Source of the DNA: Halopiger goleimassiliensis
Lineage (GTDB): Archaea > Halobacteriota > Halobacteria > Halobacteriales > Natrialbaceae
Length of the DNA: 64,000 nucleotides
NCBI RefSeq assembly: GCF_000455345.1
Contig: NZ_HG315691.1
Location: forward strand, 811,839 to 875,838
Direction: 5' to 3'
Every line of letters begins with the position of its first letter. Position 1 is the first letter of the stretch. Positions 42,530-51,942 of the stretch are shown piece by piece. Under the pieces are notes generated by a model. That model was not told the origin of the DNA and did not search any database. It was given only the letters and a program-made list of their open reading frames with translations. A program made the position numbers and the translations under genes.

Positions 42530-43129
42530 TCACCGCGACCCCGCTACGGTCGCGATCAGTGCGCCGGTGGTGGCGAACACCACCGGGAACAACACGCCGC
42601 CGAGGAGGATCGCGGAGCCGAGATCGGGACCGGTCGCTCCCGAGGCGATGATGCCGAAGAACTCCCCCTGCGCGCTCGACTCGGTGACGACTGCACCGAT
42701 TCCGAGGACGAGGGCGTAGCCGATCGCGGTCGGCGCGCCGACGAGGGCCGCCTCGCCGAGGTCGCGCGCGCCGAGTCGTCGGGCGAGCAACGCGCCGATC
42801 CCCAGCAGGACGACCGGCGGGACGGCGTACAGCAACGCGACCCGCGTCGCCTCGGACTGGGAGATGAAGTCGATCGTCGCCGTACCGCCCAGTCCGCCGA
42901 GGGAGCCGCTCGCCTCGATCTCGACGAGGTGGGCGTTGTAGAAGTACCAGGCGACGCCCTTCCACTCGGGGACGTTGCCGGCGAAGCTCGCGCGGACCTC
43001 GCTCCCGACGAGCACGTACGTCACCAGGTAGCCGAGCACCGCGGCGATTGCGCCCAGCCCCGCGCTTGCGGCGACGGCCGACTCCCGCGAAACCGACCCC
43101 TCTCGCGTCGCTGATCGCTGGTGTGACAT
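42530..43129 (-). CDS. Four- to five-helix membrane protein, unknown
   Basis: A 199-residue protein with about five hydrophobic helices (for example GLGAIAAVLGYLVTYVLVG and the ALLYAVPPVVLLGIGALLARR region) and an extracellular loop containing GNVPEWKGVAWYFYNAHLVE. I recall this pattern from haloarchaeal families of unknown function. I placed the start at MSHQRSATREG (43129), because the longer frame continues into the shadow of the next gene. It lies 53 bases after the PH-domain gene on the same strand and may be cotranscribed with it. No function is proposed. Confidence 0.8.
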   Translation of the reverse strand: MSHQRSATREGSVSRESAVAASAGLGAIAAVLGYLVTYVLVGSEVRASFAGNVPEWKGVAWYFYNAHLVEIEASGSLGGLGGTATIDFISQSEATRVALLYAVPPVVLLGIGALLARRLGARDLGEAALVGAPTAIGYALVLGIGAVVTESSAQGEFFGIIASGATGPDLGSAILLGGVLFPVVFATTGALIATVAGSR

Positions 43130-43182
43130 CGTCGCGAGGTTCGCGCCGTCGCGTGATGGGTTTTGTGTTCTGCGCGCCGCCG

Positions 43183-43698
43183 TCAGACCGCGGATTCGTC
43201 GCTCGCGACCGCCGCGAGCTGGTCGCTCAGGATGCTCGAGGCGCGTTCGGGTCGCGGAACGTGCTCGAAGGTGAGTTCGGGGTCGCCCGAGCCGGCGGTG
43301 AAGACGGTCAGGTCGCCGTAGCCCAGCGCCCGGCCCAGCATACTCTGGTTCAGGCTGGTGTTCTGGACGCGCTCGAGGCGAAACTGGGTGACGTCCCGGG
43401 AGATCACGCCGCGTTTCTTGTATAGCTCCGTGGAGGTGATCACGTAACGGGTGTTCGTCCAGAAGAGATAGCGAATGCCCGCGAACGCGACGCAACCGAC
43501 CACGAGGACGGCCCCCAGGATCGCCGCGAGGGTCCCGCCGTCGGTCAGCCCCCAGGCGGTCACGCCGACGCCGGCGATCGCCGTGATCACTGCGATCGGG
43601 AACCCCGGACCCAGTTCGATCGGGTGGGGCCGGCTCTCCCAGACGAGTTCCTCGTCGTCGCTGATGTGGAACCAGTCCGGGGTGGTGCTGAACGCCAT
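43183..43698 (-). CDS. PH-domain (bPH2) membrane protein
   Basis: A 171-residue protein: short N-terminal region (DEELVWESRPHP), two membrane helices (about 33-75), then a bacterial pleckstrin-homology domain (TNTRYVITSTELYKKRGVISRDVTQFRLERVQNTSLNQS, followed by LGYGDLTVFTAGS). This matches the YdbS/YdbT type. The role is unknown; in bacteria such proteins affect envelope stress. The first Met is the natural start. Confidence 0.9.
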   Translation of the reverse strand: MAFSTTPDWFHISDDEELVWESRPHPIELGPGFPIAVITAIAGVGVTAWGLTDGGTLAAILGAVLVVGCVAFAGIRYLFWTNTRYVITSTELYKKRGVISRDVTQFRLERVQNTSLNQSMLGRALGYGDLTVFTAGSGDPELTFEHVPRPERASSILSDQLAAVASDESAV

Positions 43699-43793
43699 CG
43701 GTCTCGAGCGCCGCTATCACGCTGGCTGCCGTAAAGCTATCGGGGGTACGGGGTCCTTACTCGGCTCCCGTGGCGCGCGACGCCGCGGGCGGC

Positions 43794-45194
43794 CTAGTCC
43801 GCGGCGTCTGCGGTCGCGCTCCGGACCGCGCGGTCGTTCATCCCATTCGCGGTCTCGTACCAGTAGTACCAGCCGAGTCCGATCGCGGCGGCCACGTTCG
43901 AGACGGTGACGGCCCAGAACACGCCGACGACGCCGAGGCCGAGGGGGTAGGCGGCGACCGCGGCGACGGGGAACCGCACGAGCCAGTACTGCAGCAGGGT
44001 CGCGACGAGGCTCGTCCGGGTCCGCCGCGCGCCGTTGAAGCCGGCCTGCAGGAGGTAGGTCGCACCGATGGCCCAGTAGCCGTAGGCCAGAATCCGCAGG
44101 TACTCGGCGGCGAGTTCGACCTCCGCCGGTGTGGCGTCGGGGACGAACAGCACCGACAGCGTCTCGGGGACGATCCACTGGATCGCGCCGACCAGACAGA
44201 GCACGCCGCTCGCGATGGTGACGCCGATCCAGGTCGTTCGCCTGGCCCGCTCGGGCAACCCCGCACCGAGGTTCTGTCCGACCATGCTCTGGGCGGCCTG
44301 CTGGAGGCCCATCGCCGGGACGAACGCGATCGTCGCGACCCGGGCCCCGATCGTGTACGCTGCGAGTCCCGCCGCGCCGCCGACCAGCGTGACCAGCCAG
44401 ATCATCCCGACGCGGGCTGACTGACTCGAGACGTGCTGGCCGGCGGTCGGCCAGCCGATGTCGAGGATTTCGCGCCAGTCCGAAAGCGAGACCGCACAGT
44501 CCGCACGCGAGAGGACGAAGTCCTCGCGGCCCCGAAGTGCCATCGCAACCCCCACCAGGAGGCCGACGCCGTAGCCGATCGCCGTCGCCAGCGCGGCCCC
44601 CGCGACGCCGAGTTGGGGGGCACCCCACCAGCCGAAGATGAGGAACGGATCGAGGACGACGTTGACCGCGACCGCCACGGCGTTGATGTACAGCGCCGCG
44701 CGGGTATCGCCCCAGCCGACGAACCCCGACTCGAGCGATTCGCTCGTACACAGCACGATAAACGCGACGCCGTACATCGCGAGGTAGGCCGCGGCGTACT
44801 CGGTGACGGTCTCGCCCGCGCCGAAGACGGCGACGACCTCGTGGGCGAACCCCAGGACGGTCAGGCCGACGAGCGCGCCGGCGACGAAGCCGACGATCGT
44901 TCCGTTGAACGCGGCCCGGCGACCGTTCGCGAGGTCGTCCGCGCCGACCCGCTGTGAGACCAGCACCTGGGTGCCGACGCTGGTCCCGATCGAGACGGCG
45001 GCGAGCAGGCCGGTCAGCGGAAAGGTCAGGCCGACCGCCGCGACGGCCTCGAGGCTGTGGCGGCCGAGCCAGAGCGTGTCGACGACCTGCTGGGCGACCT
45101 GCACGAGGTTCTGGACCAAAAGCGGCGCGGCGAGGACCGCGAGCGCTTTCGGGATCGAGCCACCCGTGAGTTCCTCGCGGTCGAACTCGATCAT
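43794..45194 (-). CDS. MATE-family efflux transporter
   Basis: A 466-residue exporter with 12 predicted membrane helices in two related halves. Markers are ALAVLAAPLLVQNLVQVAQQVVDTLWLG at the start, VGTSVGTQVLVSQRVGADD, and in the second half PAMGLQQAAQSMVGQNLGAG. MATE proteins export drugs or metabolites using H+ or Na+. It is divergent from lipA; the shared 95-base gap contains taggatataacc and agtacaataaac, likely TATA boxes for each direction. Confidence 0.93.
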   Translation of the reverse strand: MIEFDREELTGGSIPKALAVLAAPLLVQNLVQVAQQVVDTLWLGRHSLEAVAAVGLTFPLTGLLAAVSIGTSVGTQVLVSQRVGADDLANGRRAAFNGTIVGFVAGALVGLTVLGFAHEVVAVFGAGETVTEYAAAYLAMYGVAFIVLCTSESLESGFVGWGDTRAALYINAVAVAVNVVLDPFLIFGWWGAPQLGVAGAALATAIGYGVGLLVGVAMALRGREDFVLSRADCAVSLSDWREILDIGWPTAGQHVSSQSARVGMIWLVTLVGGAAGLAAYTIGARVATIAFVPAMGLQQAAQSMVGQNLGAGLPERARRTTWIGVTIASGVLCLVGAIQWIVPETLSVLFVPDATPAEVELAAEYLRILAYGYWAIGATYLLQAGFNGARRTRTSLVATLLQYWLVRFPVAAVAAYPLGLGVVGVFWAVTVSNVAAAIGLGWYYWYETANGMNDRAVRSATADAAD

Positions 45195-45289
45195 ACGTCG
45201 TAGGATATAACCAAGTACAATAAACGTTGTTCTCGTCGTCGGCCGGACCGATCACAACGACTTTTCACCTCTGCCCGTGACGTGTGTGT

Positions 45290-46240
45290 ATGAGCAGCGC
45301 CCGCAAGCCCGACTGGCTGAAACACCGGCCGCCGTCGGGTCGGGAGTTCGCCGACATCCGCGAGACGCTGCGCGAGCACGACCTCCACACCGTCTGCGAG
45401 GAGGCCAACTGCCCCAACCTGGGCGAGTGCTGGTCCGGACGGAGCGGCGGGGCCGCGAACGGTGACCGGGGAGGGACGGCGACGTTCATGCTGATGGGCG
45501 ATCGCTGCTCGCGTGCCTGCAACTTCTGTGACGTGCAGACGGGCGGGATGGAGCCGCTCGACCCCGACGAACCCGCGAACGTGGCCGAGGCGGTCGCCGA
45601 AATCGGCCTGGATTACGTCGTACTCACCTCCGTCGACCGCGACGATCTGCCCGACCAGGGCGCGGGCCACTTCGCCGAGACCATCCGCGAGATCAAACGG
45701 CGACATCCGGGCATCCTCGTCGAGGTGCTGATCCCCGACTTCCAGGGCGAAGAACACCTCGTCCGGAAGATCATCGACGCCGAACCCGACGTGATCGCCC
45801 ACAACGTCGAGACGGTCGAACGCCTCCAGTGGCCCGTCCGCGACCGTCGCGCGGGCTACGAGCAGTCTCTCTCGGTCCTCGAGCAGGTCGACCGCGAGTC
45901 CGACATCTACACGAAGACCTCGATCATGCTCGGTCACGGCGAGTACGACCACGAGGTCTACCAGACGCTCGCCGACTGTCGGGAACGCGGCGTCGACATC
46001 GTGACGCTGGGCCAGTACCTCCGCCCCTCGCGAGACCACCTCGAGGTGCAACGGTACGACCACCCGCACAAGTACGAGACCTGGCGTCGCGTCGCCGAGG
46101 AAGAGTTAGGCTTTCTCTACTGTGCGAGCGGTCCCATGGTGCGTTCGTCGTACAAGGCCGGCGAACTGTTCGTCGACGCCGTCCTTCGCGACGGCAAAAG
46201 CGTCGCGGAGGCGCGGGAACGCGCGCGCGTCGACGCCTGA
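45290..46240 (+). CDS. lipA: Lipoyl synthase
   Basis: A 316-residue radical SAM enzyme that inserts two sulfurs into protein-bound octanoyl groups. The auxiliary cluster Cys residues are in CEEANCPNLGECW, the SAM cluster is CSRACNFCDVQTGG, and GQYLRPSRDHLEVQRYDHP is the family signature. The final Arg-Ser-Ser-Tyr-Lys-Ala-Gly end (VRSSYKAGEL) carries the conserved Ser ligand. It lies 1.9 kb upstream of the 2-oxoacid dehydrogenase genes whose E2 carries a lipoyl domain, so it probably serves that complex. I chose the ATG at 45290, not the GTG two codons upstream. Confidence 0.95.
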   Translation: MSSARKPDWLKHRPPSGREFADIRETLREHDLHTVCEEANCPNLGECWSGRSGGAANGDRGGTATFMLMGDRCSRACNFCDVQTGGMEPLDPDEPANVAEAVAEIGLDYVVLTSVDRDDLPDQGAGHFAETIREIKRRHPGILVEVLIPDFQGEEHLVRKIIDAEPDVIAHNVETVERLQWPVRDRRAGYEQSLSVLEQVDRESDIYTKTSIMLGHGEYDHEVYQTLADCRERGVDIVTLGQYLRPSRDHLEVQRYDHPHKYETWRRVAEEELGFLYCASGPMVRSSYKAGELFVDAVLRDGKSVAEARERARVDA

Positions 46241-46295
46241 CCCGTTCGAGACCCGTTCTGGTGACGTCGAACGGCTACGGCGATCGCTCGAAGCG

Positions 46296-47879
46296 CTACT
46301 CGTTCTGGACGAACGCGCCCGAACAGTCGTACTCGAGCAGCGTGTACCGGGAGACGTCCGGTTCCTCGTCGTCCAGGTCGGCCGTGTCGGTCATCCCGTA
46401 GATGGTCAGCGACTCGAGTTCCTCGTCGCCGTCGTGATCGGCGTTCCACCGCTCGCAGAGGTAGCTGGCGTAGTAGGATCGGTGGTTCTCGTTGCTGGTG
46501 GAGCGCATACTCGCGAGGTACTTGCGCTCCCGCGACGTGTCGAACCGCTGGTCGACGTTCGGCGGCCGGTCCAACGAGACGTCGGTCCCGTCCCGGAGGT
46601 CGATCTCGGTTCCGTCGGCTAACTGTCCCGGCACGACGAGCCATCGGGTCTGGGTGACCGGCTCGGGGGCGAACAGCTGCCAGTCCTGGTCCGCCTCCAC
46701 GGTCTCGAGGACCTCTTCGGCAGGATCGGGGACCTCGGCGTAATCGACCGCCTGCGCGTTCGAGAGGACGACGAGGACGAGGAAGAACCAGGGGACGACC
46801 GTCTGGAAGGCGGTGCGGCCGGTAGCCCGAATCCAGTCGCGGTTCGGGACCGACGGGAGCGCGGCCCGGGCCGCGCTCGAGAGCGGCGACGCCGGCAGGG
46901 TGGGTGCCGTCCGCTGGAGGCGCTCGAGTCCGACGCGGAGGCGGTCCGCGATGCCGACGCGGGTCGCCAGCCCGATCGCACCGTCCCAGAAGACGGGCGG
47001 GTAAAACGCGAGCAGCGCAGCGACGACGATCAGCGGGAAGACGTCGATCCGGATCGTCACGAACATGCCGAGGTGCATCCCGACGAACAGCGTGGTGAAC
47101 ACCGTACGACGAACCCCCGTGAGCACCACGAGCAGCGGGGCGAGCAGGAGCAGCCCCATCCAGGCGTAGCCGAACAGGCCCAACAGGGCGTGGTGGTCCG
47201 CGAGGACGGGTCCCAGGAGGTAGGTGTACTGATCGGCCTGGAACGTGTGGACGACCGCCTCTCCCTCCATCCAGAGGTCGCCTCTCGTCTTGTGGACGGC
47301 GTTGACCACGTACATGAGCACCACCTGTGCGAGCAGCGCCATCGTCCCGATGGAAGCCACGGTCGTCCGGTCGCGGTCGAGTCGGCGGGCGTCGATCGAC
47401 CACCGCTCACCCAGCGGCAGGAAGATGCTCCAGAAGAGGAGCATCCGCAACAACACGTCGCCCCCGTGGAGGATCATGGGGTTGCGGACGTGCAGCGAGA
47501 GCAACAGGAGCCACGAGACGATCGTCGCGATCCGCGTTCGATAGCCGACCAGCAGCGCGAGCGCGAACACCCCTGCAACGAGGAACAACAGCGCCTGCAC
47601 CCACGCCTCCCCCGAGAGGGCGTGTAGCGAGTAGACTGACGAGTAGTCGGCGAAGAGCGCCTCGAGCGGGAGCACGCCGTCGTCCGTGTAGAACGTACTG
47701 AGATCGCGTGCTCGCAGCAGGAGGTCGAGTATCAGCAGTGCCCCGAGCGCGATTCGGAGCGCGGCCAGGCCCCGGAGATCGATCGCGATGCGTCGCTGGA
47801 ATCCCCGTGAAAGCCGATCCAGTGCACCTGCGAGGCGGTCTCGTGCGGTGGAGGAACCGATAGCGGAGGGCCGAGTCAT
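46296..47879 (-). CDS. HTTM-domain membrane protein
   Basis: A 527-residue protein with an HTTM (horizontally transferred transmembrane) domain related to vitamin-K-dependent gamma-carboxylase. It starts with LRGLAALRIALGALLILDLLLR, followed by STFYTDDGVLPLEALFADY, SLHVRNPMILHGGDVLLRML (the family motif) and HKTRGDLWMEGEAVVHTFQ. A soluble C-terminal region of about 160 residues follows, with the segment DQDWQLFAPEPVTQTRWLVV. The function in archaea is unknown. I chose the ATG at 47879 (MTRPSAIGSS), because the upstream extension is not hydrophobic or conserved. Confidence 0.88.
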   Translation of the reverse strand: MTRPSAIGSSTARDRLAGALDRLSRGFQRRIAIDLRGLAALRIALGALLILDLLLRARDLSTFYTDDGVLPLEALFADYSSVYSLHALSGEAWVQALLFLVAGVFALALLVGYRTRIATIVSWLLLLSLHVRNPMILHGGDVLLRMLLFWSIFLPLGERWSIDARRLDRDRTTVASIGTMALLAQVVLMYVVNAVHKTRGDLWMEGEAVVHTFQADQYTYLLGPVLADHHALLGLFGYAWMGLLLLAPLLVVLTGVRRTVFTTLFVGMHLGMFVTIRIDVFPLIVVAALLAFYPPVFWDGAIGLATRVGIADRLRVGLERLQRTAPTLPASPLSSAARAALPSVPNRDWIRATGRTAFQTVVPWFFLVLVVLSNAQAVDYAEVPDPAEEVLETVEADQDWQLFAPEPVTQTRWLVVPGQLADGTEIDLRDGTDVSLDRPPNVDQRFDTSRERKYLASMRSTSNENHRSYYASYLCERWNADHDGDEELESLTIYGMTDTADLDDEEPDVSRYTLLEYDCSGAFVQNE

Positions 47880-48080
47880 CGTCGAGCGTAACGCACCCGA
47901 CTCGCGTGTTGGTAGGCATAGGCTTTTTGAATGCTGATAGTTCCGTTTCAGCAATGTTTCGGCAGCGCGGCGGCCGATGTTGCGAATTTCAACATCGATG
48001 GCCAAAATCGGACAAGAATACCCAGCTTGGCTCCGATCGAATGGCAAGAATCTCGCTAATAGTAAACCACTTTGGGAAAC

Positions 48081-48090
48081 TCCTTTATCC
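48081..48090 (+). promoter_or_regulatory. TATA-like box of the dehydrogenase operon
   Basis: TCCTTTATCC lies about 45 bases upstream of the E1alpha GTG. A start site would fall near 48110, leaving a short leader that holds the ribosome-binding site below. The 150 bases upstream are AT-rich. Confidence 0.5.
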
Positions 48091-48117
48091 TGAGCGATAG
48101 TTCATACGGGTATGCCC

Positions 48118-48124
48118 AGGAGGG
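48118..48124 (+). promoter_or_regulatory. Shine-Dalgarno site fixing the GTG start of E1alpha
   Basis: AGGAGGG sits 7 bases before the GTG at 48132. Strong SD sites are rare in this window. This one supports the GTG over any upstream in-frame codon. Confidence 0.75.
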
Positions 48125-48131
48125 TCTACCC

Positions 48132-49259
48132 GTGAGTACGTTACAGCGCGACCCCCGACAGCGAGTACAGGTCTTAGACGAGGCGGGTCGTGTCGTCGAG
48201 GGTGCCGAGGTGCCGGATCTCGAGCCGAACGAACTCGTGGAGATGTACGAGCAGATGCGCCTGGCGCGCCACTTCGACGAGCGCGCGGTGAGTCTCCAGC
48301 GCCAGGGGCGGATGGGGACGTATCCGCCGCTCTCGGGCCAGGAGGCCTCACAGATCGGCAGCGCCCACGCGATGGCCGAGGAGGACTGGGTGTTCCCGAG
48401 CTATCGCGAGCACGGCGTCGGCCTCGCCCGCGGGATGAGCCTCGAGCGGACGCTGTTGTACTGGATGGGTCACGAGCAGGGCAACGCGATCCCCGAGGAC
48501 GTCAACATGTTCTCGGTCGCGGTGCCGATCGCGACCCAGATCCCCCACGCGACGGGTGCCGCGTGGGCCTCGAAGCTCAAGGGCGAGGAGAAGGCGTTCG
48601 TCTGTTACTTCGGCGACGGCGCGACCTCGGAGGGGGACTTCCACGAGGGGCTGAACTTCGCCGGGGTCTTCGACACGCCGACCGTCTTCTTCTGTAACAA
48701 CAACCAGTGGGCGATTTCGGTCCCGCGGGAGCGCCAGACCGCGAGCGCGACGCTCGCCCAGAAGGCCGAAGCCTACGGCTTCGAAGGCGTCCAGGTCGAC
48801 GGAATGGATCCCCTCGCAGTCTACAAGGTGACCCGCGAGGCCGTCGAGAAGGCCAAGAATCCCGAAGCGTTCGAGGACGACGCGGCCGGCCACGCCAGCC
48901 GGCCGACGCTGATCGAGGCCGTCCAGTACCGGTTCGGCGCACACACGACCGCCGACGACCCCTCCGTCTACCGCGAGGAAGAGGAGGTCGAACGCTGGAA
49001 GCAGAAGGACCCGATTCCGCGCCTCGAGACGTACCTGCGCTCGCAGGGCATCTTAGACGACGAGCGGGTCGACGCGATCGAAACCCGCATCCACGAGGAC
49101 GTCGCCGACGCGATCGAGGCGGCCGAATCCTACGACCGGCCGGAGCCCGAGGAGATCTTCGCTCACGTCTACGAGGGAATGCCCGAACGGTTACAACGCC
49201 AACTCGAGTACTTCGAATCGATTCGCGAACGCCACGGCGACGAGGAACTTCTGGAGTGA
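48132..49259 (+). CDS. pdhA: 2-oxoacid (pyruvate-type) dehydrogenase E1 alpha
   Basis: A 375-residue thiamine-diphosphate-binding subunit that decarboxylates a 2-oxoacid and passes the acyl group to E2. The TPP/Mg motif is [20 protein letters not shown] with the closing NNNQWAI; the N-terminal [32 protein letters not shown] is typical of the family. The C-terminal region is acidic. Four bases separate it from E1beta. In haloarchaea such complexes exist without proven pyruvate activity in all cases (pyruvate is usually oxidised by ferredoxin oxidoreductase), so the true substrate may be a branched-chain 2-oxoacid or another. Confidence 0.93.
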   Translation: MSTLQRDPRQRVQVLDEAGRVVEGAEVPDLEPNELVEMYEQMRLARHFDERAVSLQRQGRMGTYPPLSGQEASQIGSAHAMAEEDWVFPSYREHGVGLARGMSLERTLLYWMGHEQGNAIPEDVNMFSVAVPIATQIPHATGAAWASKLKGEEKAFVCYFGDGATSEGDFHEGLNFAGVFDTPTVFFCNNNQWAISVPRERQTASATLAQKAEAYGFEGVQVDGMDPLAVYKVTREAVEKAKNPEAFEDDAAGHASRPTLIEAVQYRFGAHTTADDPSVYREEEEVERWKQKDPIPRLETYLRSQGILDDERVDAIETRIHEDVADAIEAAESYDRPEPEEIFAHVYEGMPERLQRQLEYFESIRERHGDEELLE

Positions 49260-49263
49260 TACC

Positions 49264-50280
49264 ATGGCTGTAGACTCCGAAACCACGATCGACGCGGACG
49301 CCGAGACCGAGAACCTCACCCTGGTCCAGGCGGTTCGGGACGGCCTGCACACGGAGATGGAACGCGACGAGGACGTCGTCGTCATGGGCGAGGACGTCGG
49401 GAAGAACGGCGGGGTCTTCCGTGCCACCGAGGGGCTGTACGACGAGTTCGGCGAGAACCGGGTGATCGACACGCCGCTCGCGGAGTCGGGCATCGTCGGG
49501 ACGGCCATCGGGATGGCCGCCTACGGACTGCGGCCGGTGCCGGAGATCCAGTTCCTGGGCTTTATCTACCCCGCGTTCGACCAGATCGTCTCCCACGCCG
49601 CACGGCTGCGGACGCGCTCGCGCGGTCGGTTCACCTGTCCGCTGGTGATTCGGGCACCCTACGGCGGGGGGATCCGTGCGCCGGAACACCACTCCGAGTC
49701 GAGCGAGGCGATGTTCGTCCACCAGCCCGGCCTGAAGGTCGTGATGCCGTCGACGCCCTACGACACGAAGGGGCTGTTGACGAGCGCGATCCGCAGTCCC
49801 GACCCCGTCGTCTTCCTCGAGCCGAAGCTCATCTACCGGGCGTTCCGCGAGGAGGTCCCCAGCGAGTCCTACGAGGTCCCGCTGGGCGAGGCCGCCGTTC
49901 GCCGCGAGGGCTCGGACGTCTCGGTCTACACGTGGGGGGCGATGACCCAGCCGACCCTCGAGGCCGCCGAGAACCTCGCGGGGGAGATCGACGTCGAGGT
50001 CGTCGACCTGCGGACGCTCTCGCCGCTCGACGAGGAGACAATCGTCGAGTCGTTCGAGAAGACCGGCCGCGCGGCGGTCGTCCACGAGGCCCCCAAGACG
50101 GGTGGACTGGCCGGCGAGATCATCTCGACGATCCAGGAACAGGCGCTGCTCTACCAGGAGGCACCGATCGAGCGCATCACCGGCTTCGACACGCCGTTCC
50201 CGCTGTACGCGCTCGAGGACTACTACCTGCCGGAGGCCGCCCGCATCGAGGACGGCATCCGGGACGCCGTGGAGTTCTAG
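49264..50280 (+). CDS. pdhB: 2-oxoacid dehydrogenase E1 beta
   Basis: A 338-residue beta subunit pairing with E1alpha to form the TPP site. Markers are MGEDVGKNGGVFRATEGL, AESGIVGTAIGMAAYGLRPV, QIVSHAARLRTRSRGRFTCP, RAPYGGGIRAPEHHSES and KTGRAAVVHEAPKTGG. Length is normal. The stop is followed after one base by the E2 ATG, so all three genes are tightly coupled. Confidence 0.95.
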   Translation: MAVDSETTIDADAETENLTLVQAVRDGLHTEMERDEDVVVMGEDVGKNGGVFRATEGLYDEFGENRVIDTPLAESGIVGTAIGMAAYGLRPVPEIQFLGFIYPAFDQIVSHAARLRTRSRGRFTCPLVIRAPYGGGIRAPEHHSESSEAMFVHQPGLKVVMPSTPYDTKGLLTSAIRSPDPVVFLEPKLIYRAFREEVPSESYEVPLGEAAVRREGSDVSVYTWGAMTQPTLEAAENLAGEIDVEVVDLRTLSPLDEETIVESFEKTGRAAVVHEAPKTGGLAGEIISTIQEQALLYQEAPIERITGFDTPFPLYALEDYYLPEAARIEDGIRDAVEF

Positions 50281-50281
50281 C

Positions 50282-51904
50282 ATGCGCGAGTTCGAACTCC
50301 CCGACGTCGGCGAGGGGGTCGCCGAGGGCGAACTGGTCTCGTGGCTGGTCGAGGTCGGCGACACCGTCTCGGAGGACCAGCCGGTCGCCGAGGTCGAGAC
50401 CGACAAGGCCCTCGTCGAGGTCCCCGCGCCCGTGAACGGGACCGTCGCGGAACTGCACTACGAGGAGGGCGACGTCATCCCAGTCGGCGAGGTGTTCGTC
50501 ACGTTCGAGGTCGCCGGCGAGCCGTCGGACTCGTCCGAAGAGGGCCAGACGGAGTCCGAGGCCCAGGTCGCCGGCCACTCCGCGGGCGTCGACGCGCCCG
50601 AGGAGGCCCGGGGCGACGACGCCGGCGACCCTGGCGCGACCGGCGCGGAAACCGAGACGGTCGATACGCCCCAGGACCGAGTCTTCGCGCCCCCGCGCGT
50701 GCGTCGACTCGCACGCGAGGAGGGGATCGACCTCGCGACCGTCGAGGGTAGTGGTCCCGGCGGCCGGATCACCGCCGCCGACGTCCGGGCGGCGGCCGGT
50801 ACGGAACCCGCAACGACCGCGTCGGGGACGACCGACGCCGAGCCAGCGGAGTCGGGAGCGGACTCGAGCGACGGGACGGCGGCCTCGAGCGCGGAGCCGA
50901 CGGCCGACTCGGGAACGGTTTCGGGCGGGTCGACCGCATCGACCGACCTCGAGTCTGCGGACCGGGAGCGAACCCTCGCCGCGCCCGCGACTCGCCGGAT
51001 CGCCCAGGAGGAGGGCGTCGATCTCGACGCCGTCCCGGCCGTCGAACAGCGCGACGGCGAGGCGTTCGTCACGCCCGAGGCCGTCCGGGAGTACGCCGAG
51101 GCCCAGCAACGCGCACAGGAGGCGGACCGCGAGGCGCTCGAGGCCGGCCAGCCGGTCGGCGAGAGCAAGGGGACCGAGTTCGAACCCGGGGAGCGCGAGC
51201 GACGGGAGCCGTTCCGCGGCGTCCGCAAGCGCATCGCCGAGGCGATGGTCGAGTCGAAGTACACGGCTCCGCACGTCACCCACCACGACGAGGTCGACGT
51301 CACCGACCTCGTCGAGACCCGCGAACGGCTCAAATCCCGCGCCGAGGAGCAGGGTATTCGACTCACGTACATGCCGTTCATCACGAAGGCCGTCGTCGCG
51401 GCGCTGCAGGAGTTCCCCGAGATGAACGCGGTCATCGACGAAGAGAACGAGGAGATCGTCTACCGCGACTACTACAACATCGGCGTCGCCACCGCGACCG
51501 ACGTCGGGTTGATGGTGCCGGTGCTCGAGAACGCCGACCGGAAGGGTCTCCTCCAACTCGCGTCGGAGACGAACGAACTCGTCGAGAAGGCCCGCGAGCG
51601 GACGATCAGTCCCGACGAGTTGCAGGGCTCGACGTTCACGATCACCAACGTCGGCGGCATCGGCGGCGAGTACGCCACCCCGATCCTGAACTACCCCGAG
51701 TCGGGGATCCTCGCCATCGGCGAGATCAAGCGCAAACCCCGCGTCGTGACCGACGAGCACGGCGAGGAGTCGATCGAACCCCGCTCGGTCATGACGCTGT
51801 CGCTCTCGTTCGACCACCGCCTGATCGACGGTGCCGTCGGCGCGCGCTTTACCAACGCCGTGATGGAGTATCTCGAGAATCCCGACCTGCTCCTGCTGGA
51901 GTGA
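50282..51904 (+). CDS. pdhC: 2-oxoacid dehydrogenase E2 (dihydrolipoamide acyltransferase) with two E3/E1-binding domains
   Basis: A 540-residue core subunit. Residues 1-78 form a lipoyl domain with the modified Lys in EVETDKALVEVPAP. Linkers rich in Ala, Asp, Glu and Thr separate it from two peripheral-subunit-binding domains: about 133-170 (APPRVRRLAREEGIDLATVEG) and about 235-280 (AAPATRRIAQEEGVDLDAVPA). The acyltransferase domain starts near 303 (FRGVRKRIAEAMVESKYTAP) and has the active site FDHRLIDGA near the C-terminus. Most E2 chains have one binding domain; here the second lacks the GPGGR turn. The last 28 codons recur at 52994-53077. E3 is 9.3 kb downstream rather than adjacent. Confidence 0.94.
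   Translation: MREFELPDVGEGVAEGELVSWLVEVGDTVSEDQPVAEVETDKALVEVPAPVNGTVAELHYEEGDVIPVGEVFVTFEVAGEPSDSSEEGQTESEAQVAGHSAGVDAPEEARGDDAGDPGATGAETETVDTPQDRVFAPPRVRRLAREEGIDLATVEGSGPGGRITAADVRAAAGTEPATTASGTTDAEPAESGADSSDGTAASSAEPTADSGTVSGGSTASTDLESADRERTLAAPATRRIAQEEGVDLDAVPAVEQRDGEAFVTPEAVREYAEAQQRAQEADREALEAGQPVGESKGTEFEPGERERREPFRGVRKRIAEAMVESKYTAPHVTHHDEVDVTDLVETRERLKSRAEEQGIRLTYMPFITKAVVAALQEFPEMNAVIDEENEEIVYRDYYNIGVATATDVGLMVPVLENADRKGLLQLASETNELVEKARERTISPDELQGSTFTITNVGGIGGEYATPILNYPESGILAIGEIKRKPRVVTDEHGEESIEPRSVMTLSLSFDHRLIDGAVGARFTNAVMEYLENPDLLLLE
51821..51904 (+). repeat. 84-bp direct repeat, copy 1 (E2 C-terminal coding end)
   Basis: Positions 51821-51904 align without gaps to 52994-53077; differences are a few bases only (GGTGCC/GGCACC, TAT/TAC, stop TGA/TAA). 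Both encode the E2 ending (from LIDG onward, finishing NPDLLLLE). The second copy is fused to the start of lpdA. Confidence 0.95.
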
Positions 51905-51942
51905 TCGGCTGCTGGCCCCGGATGATCGGCGGGTGCGCCCGT

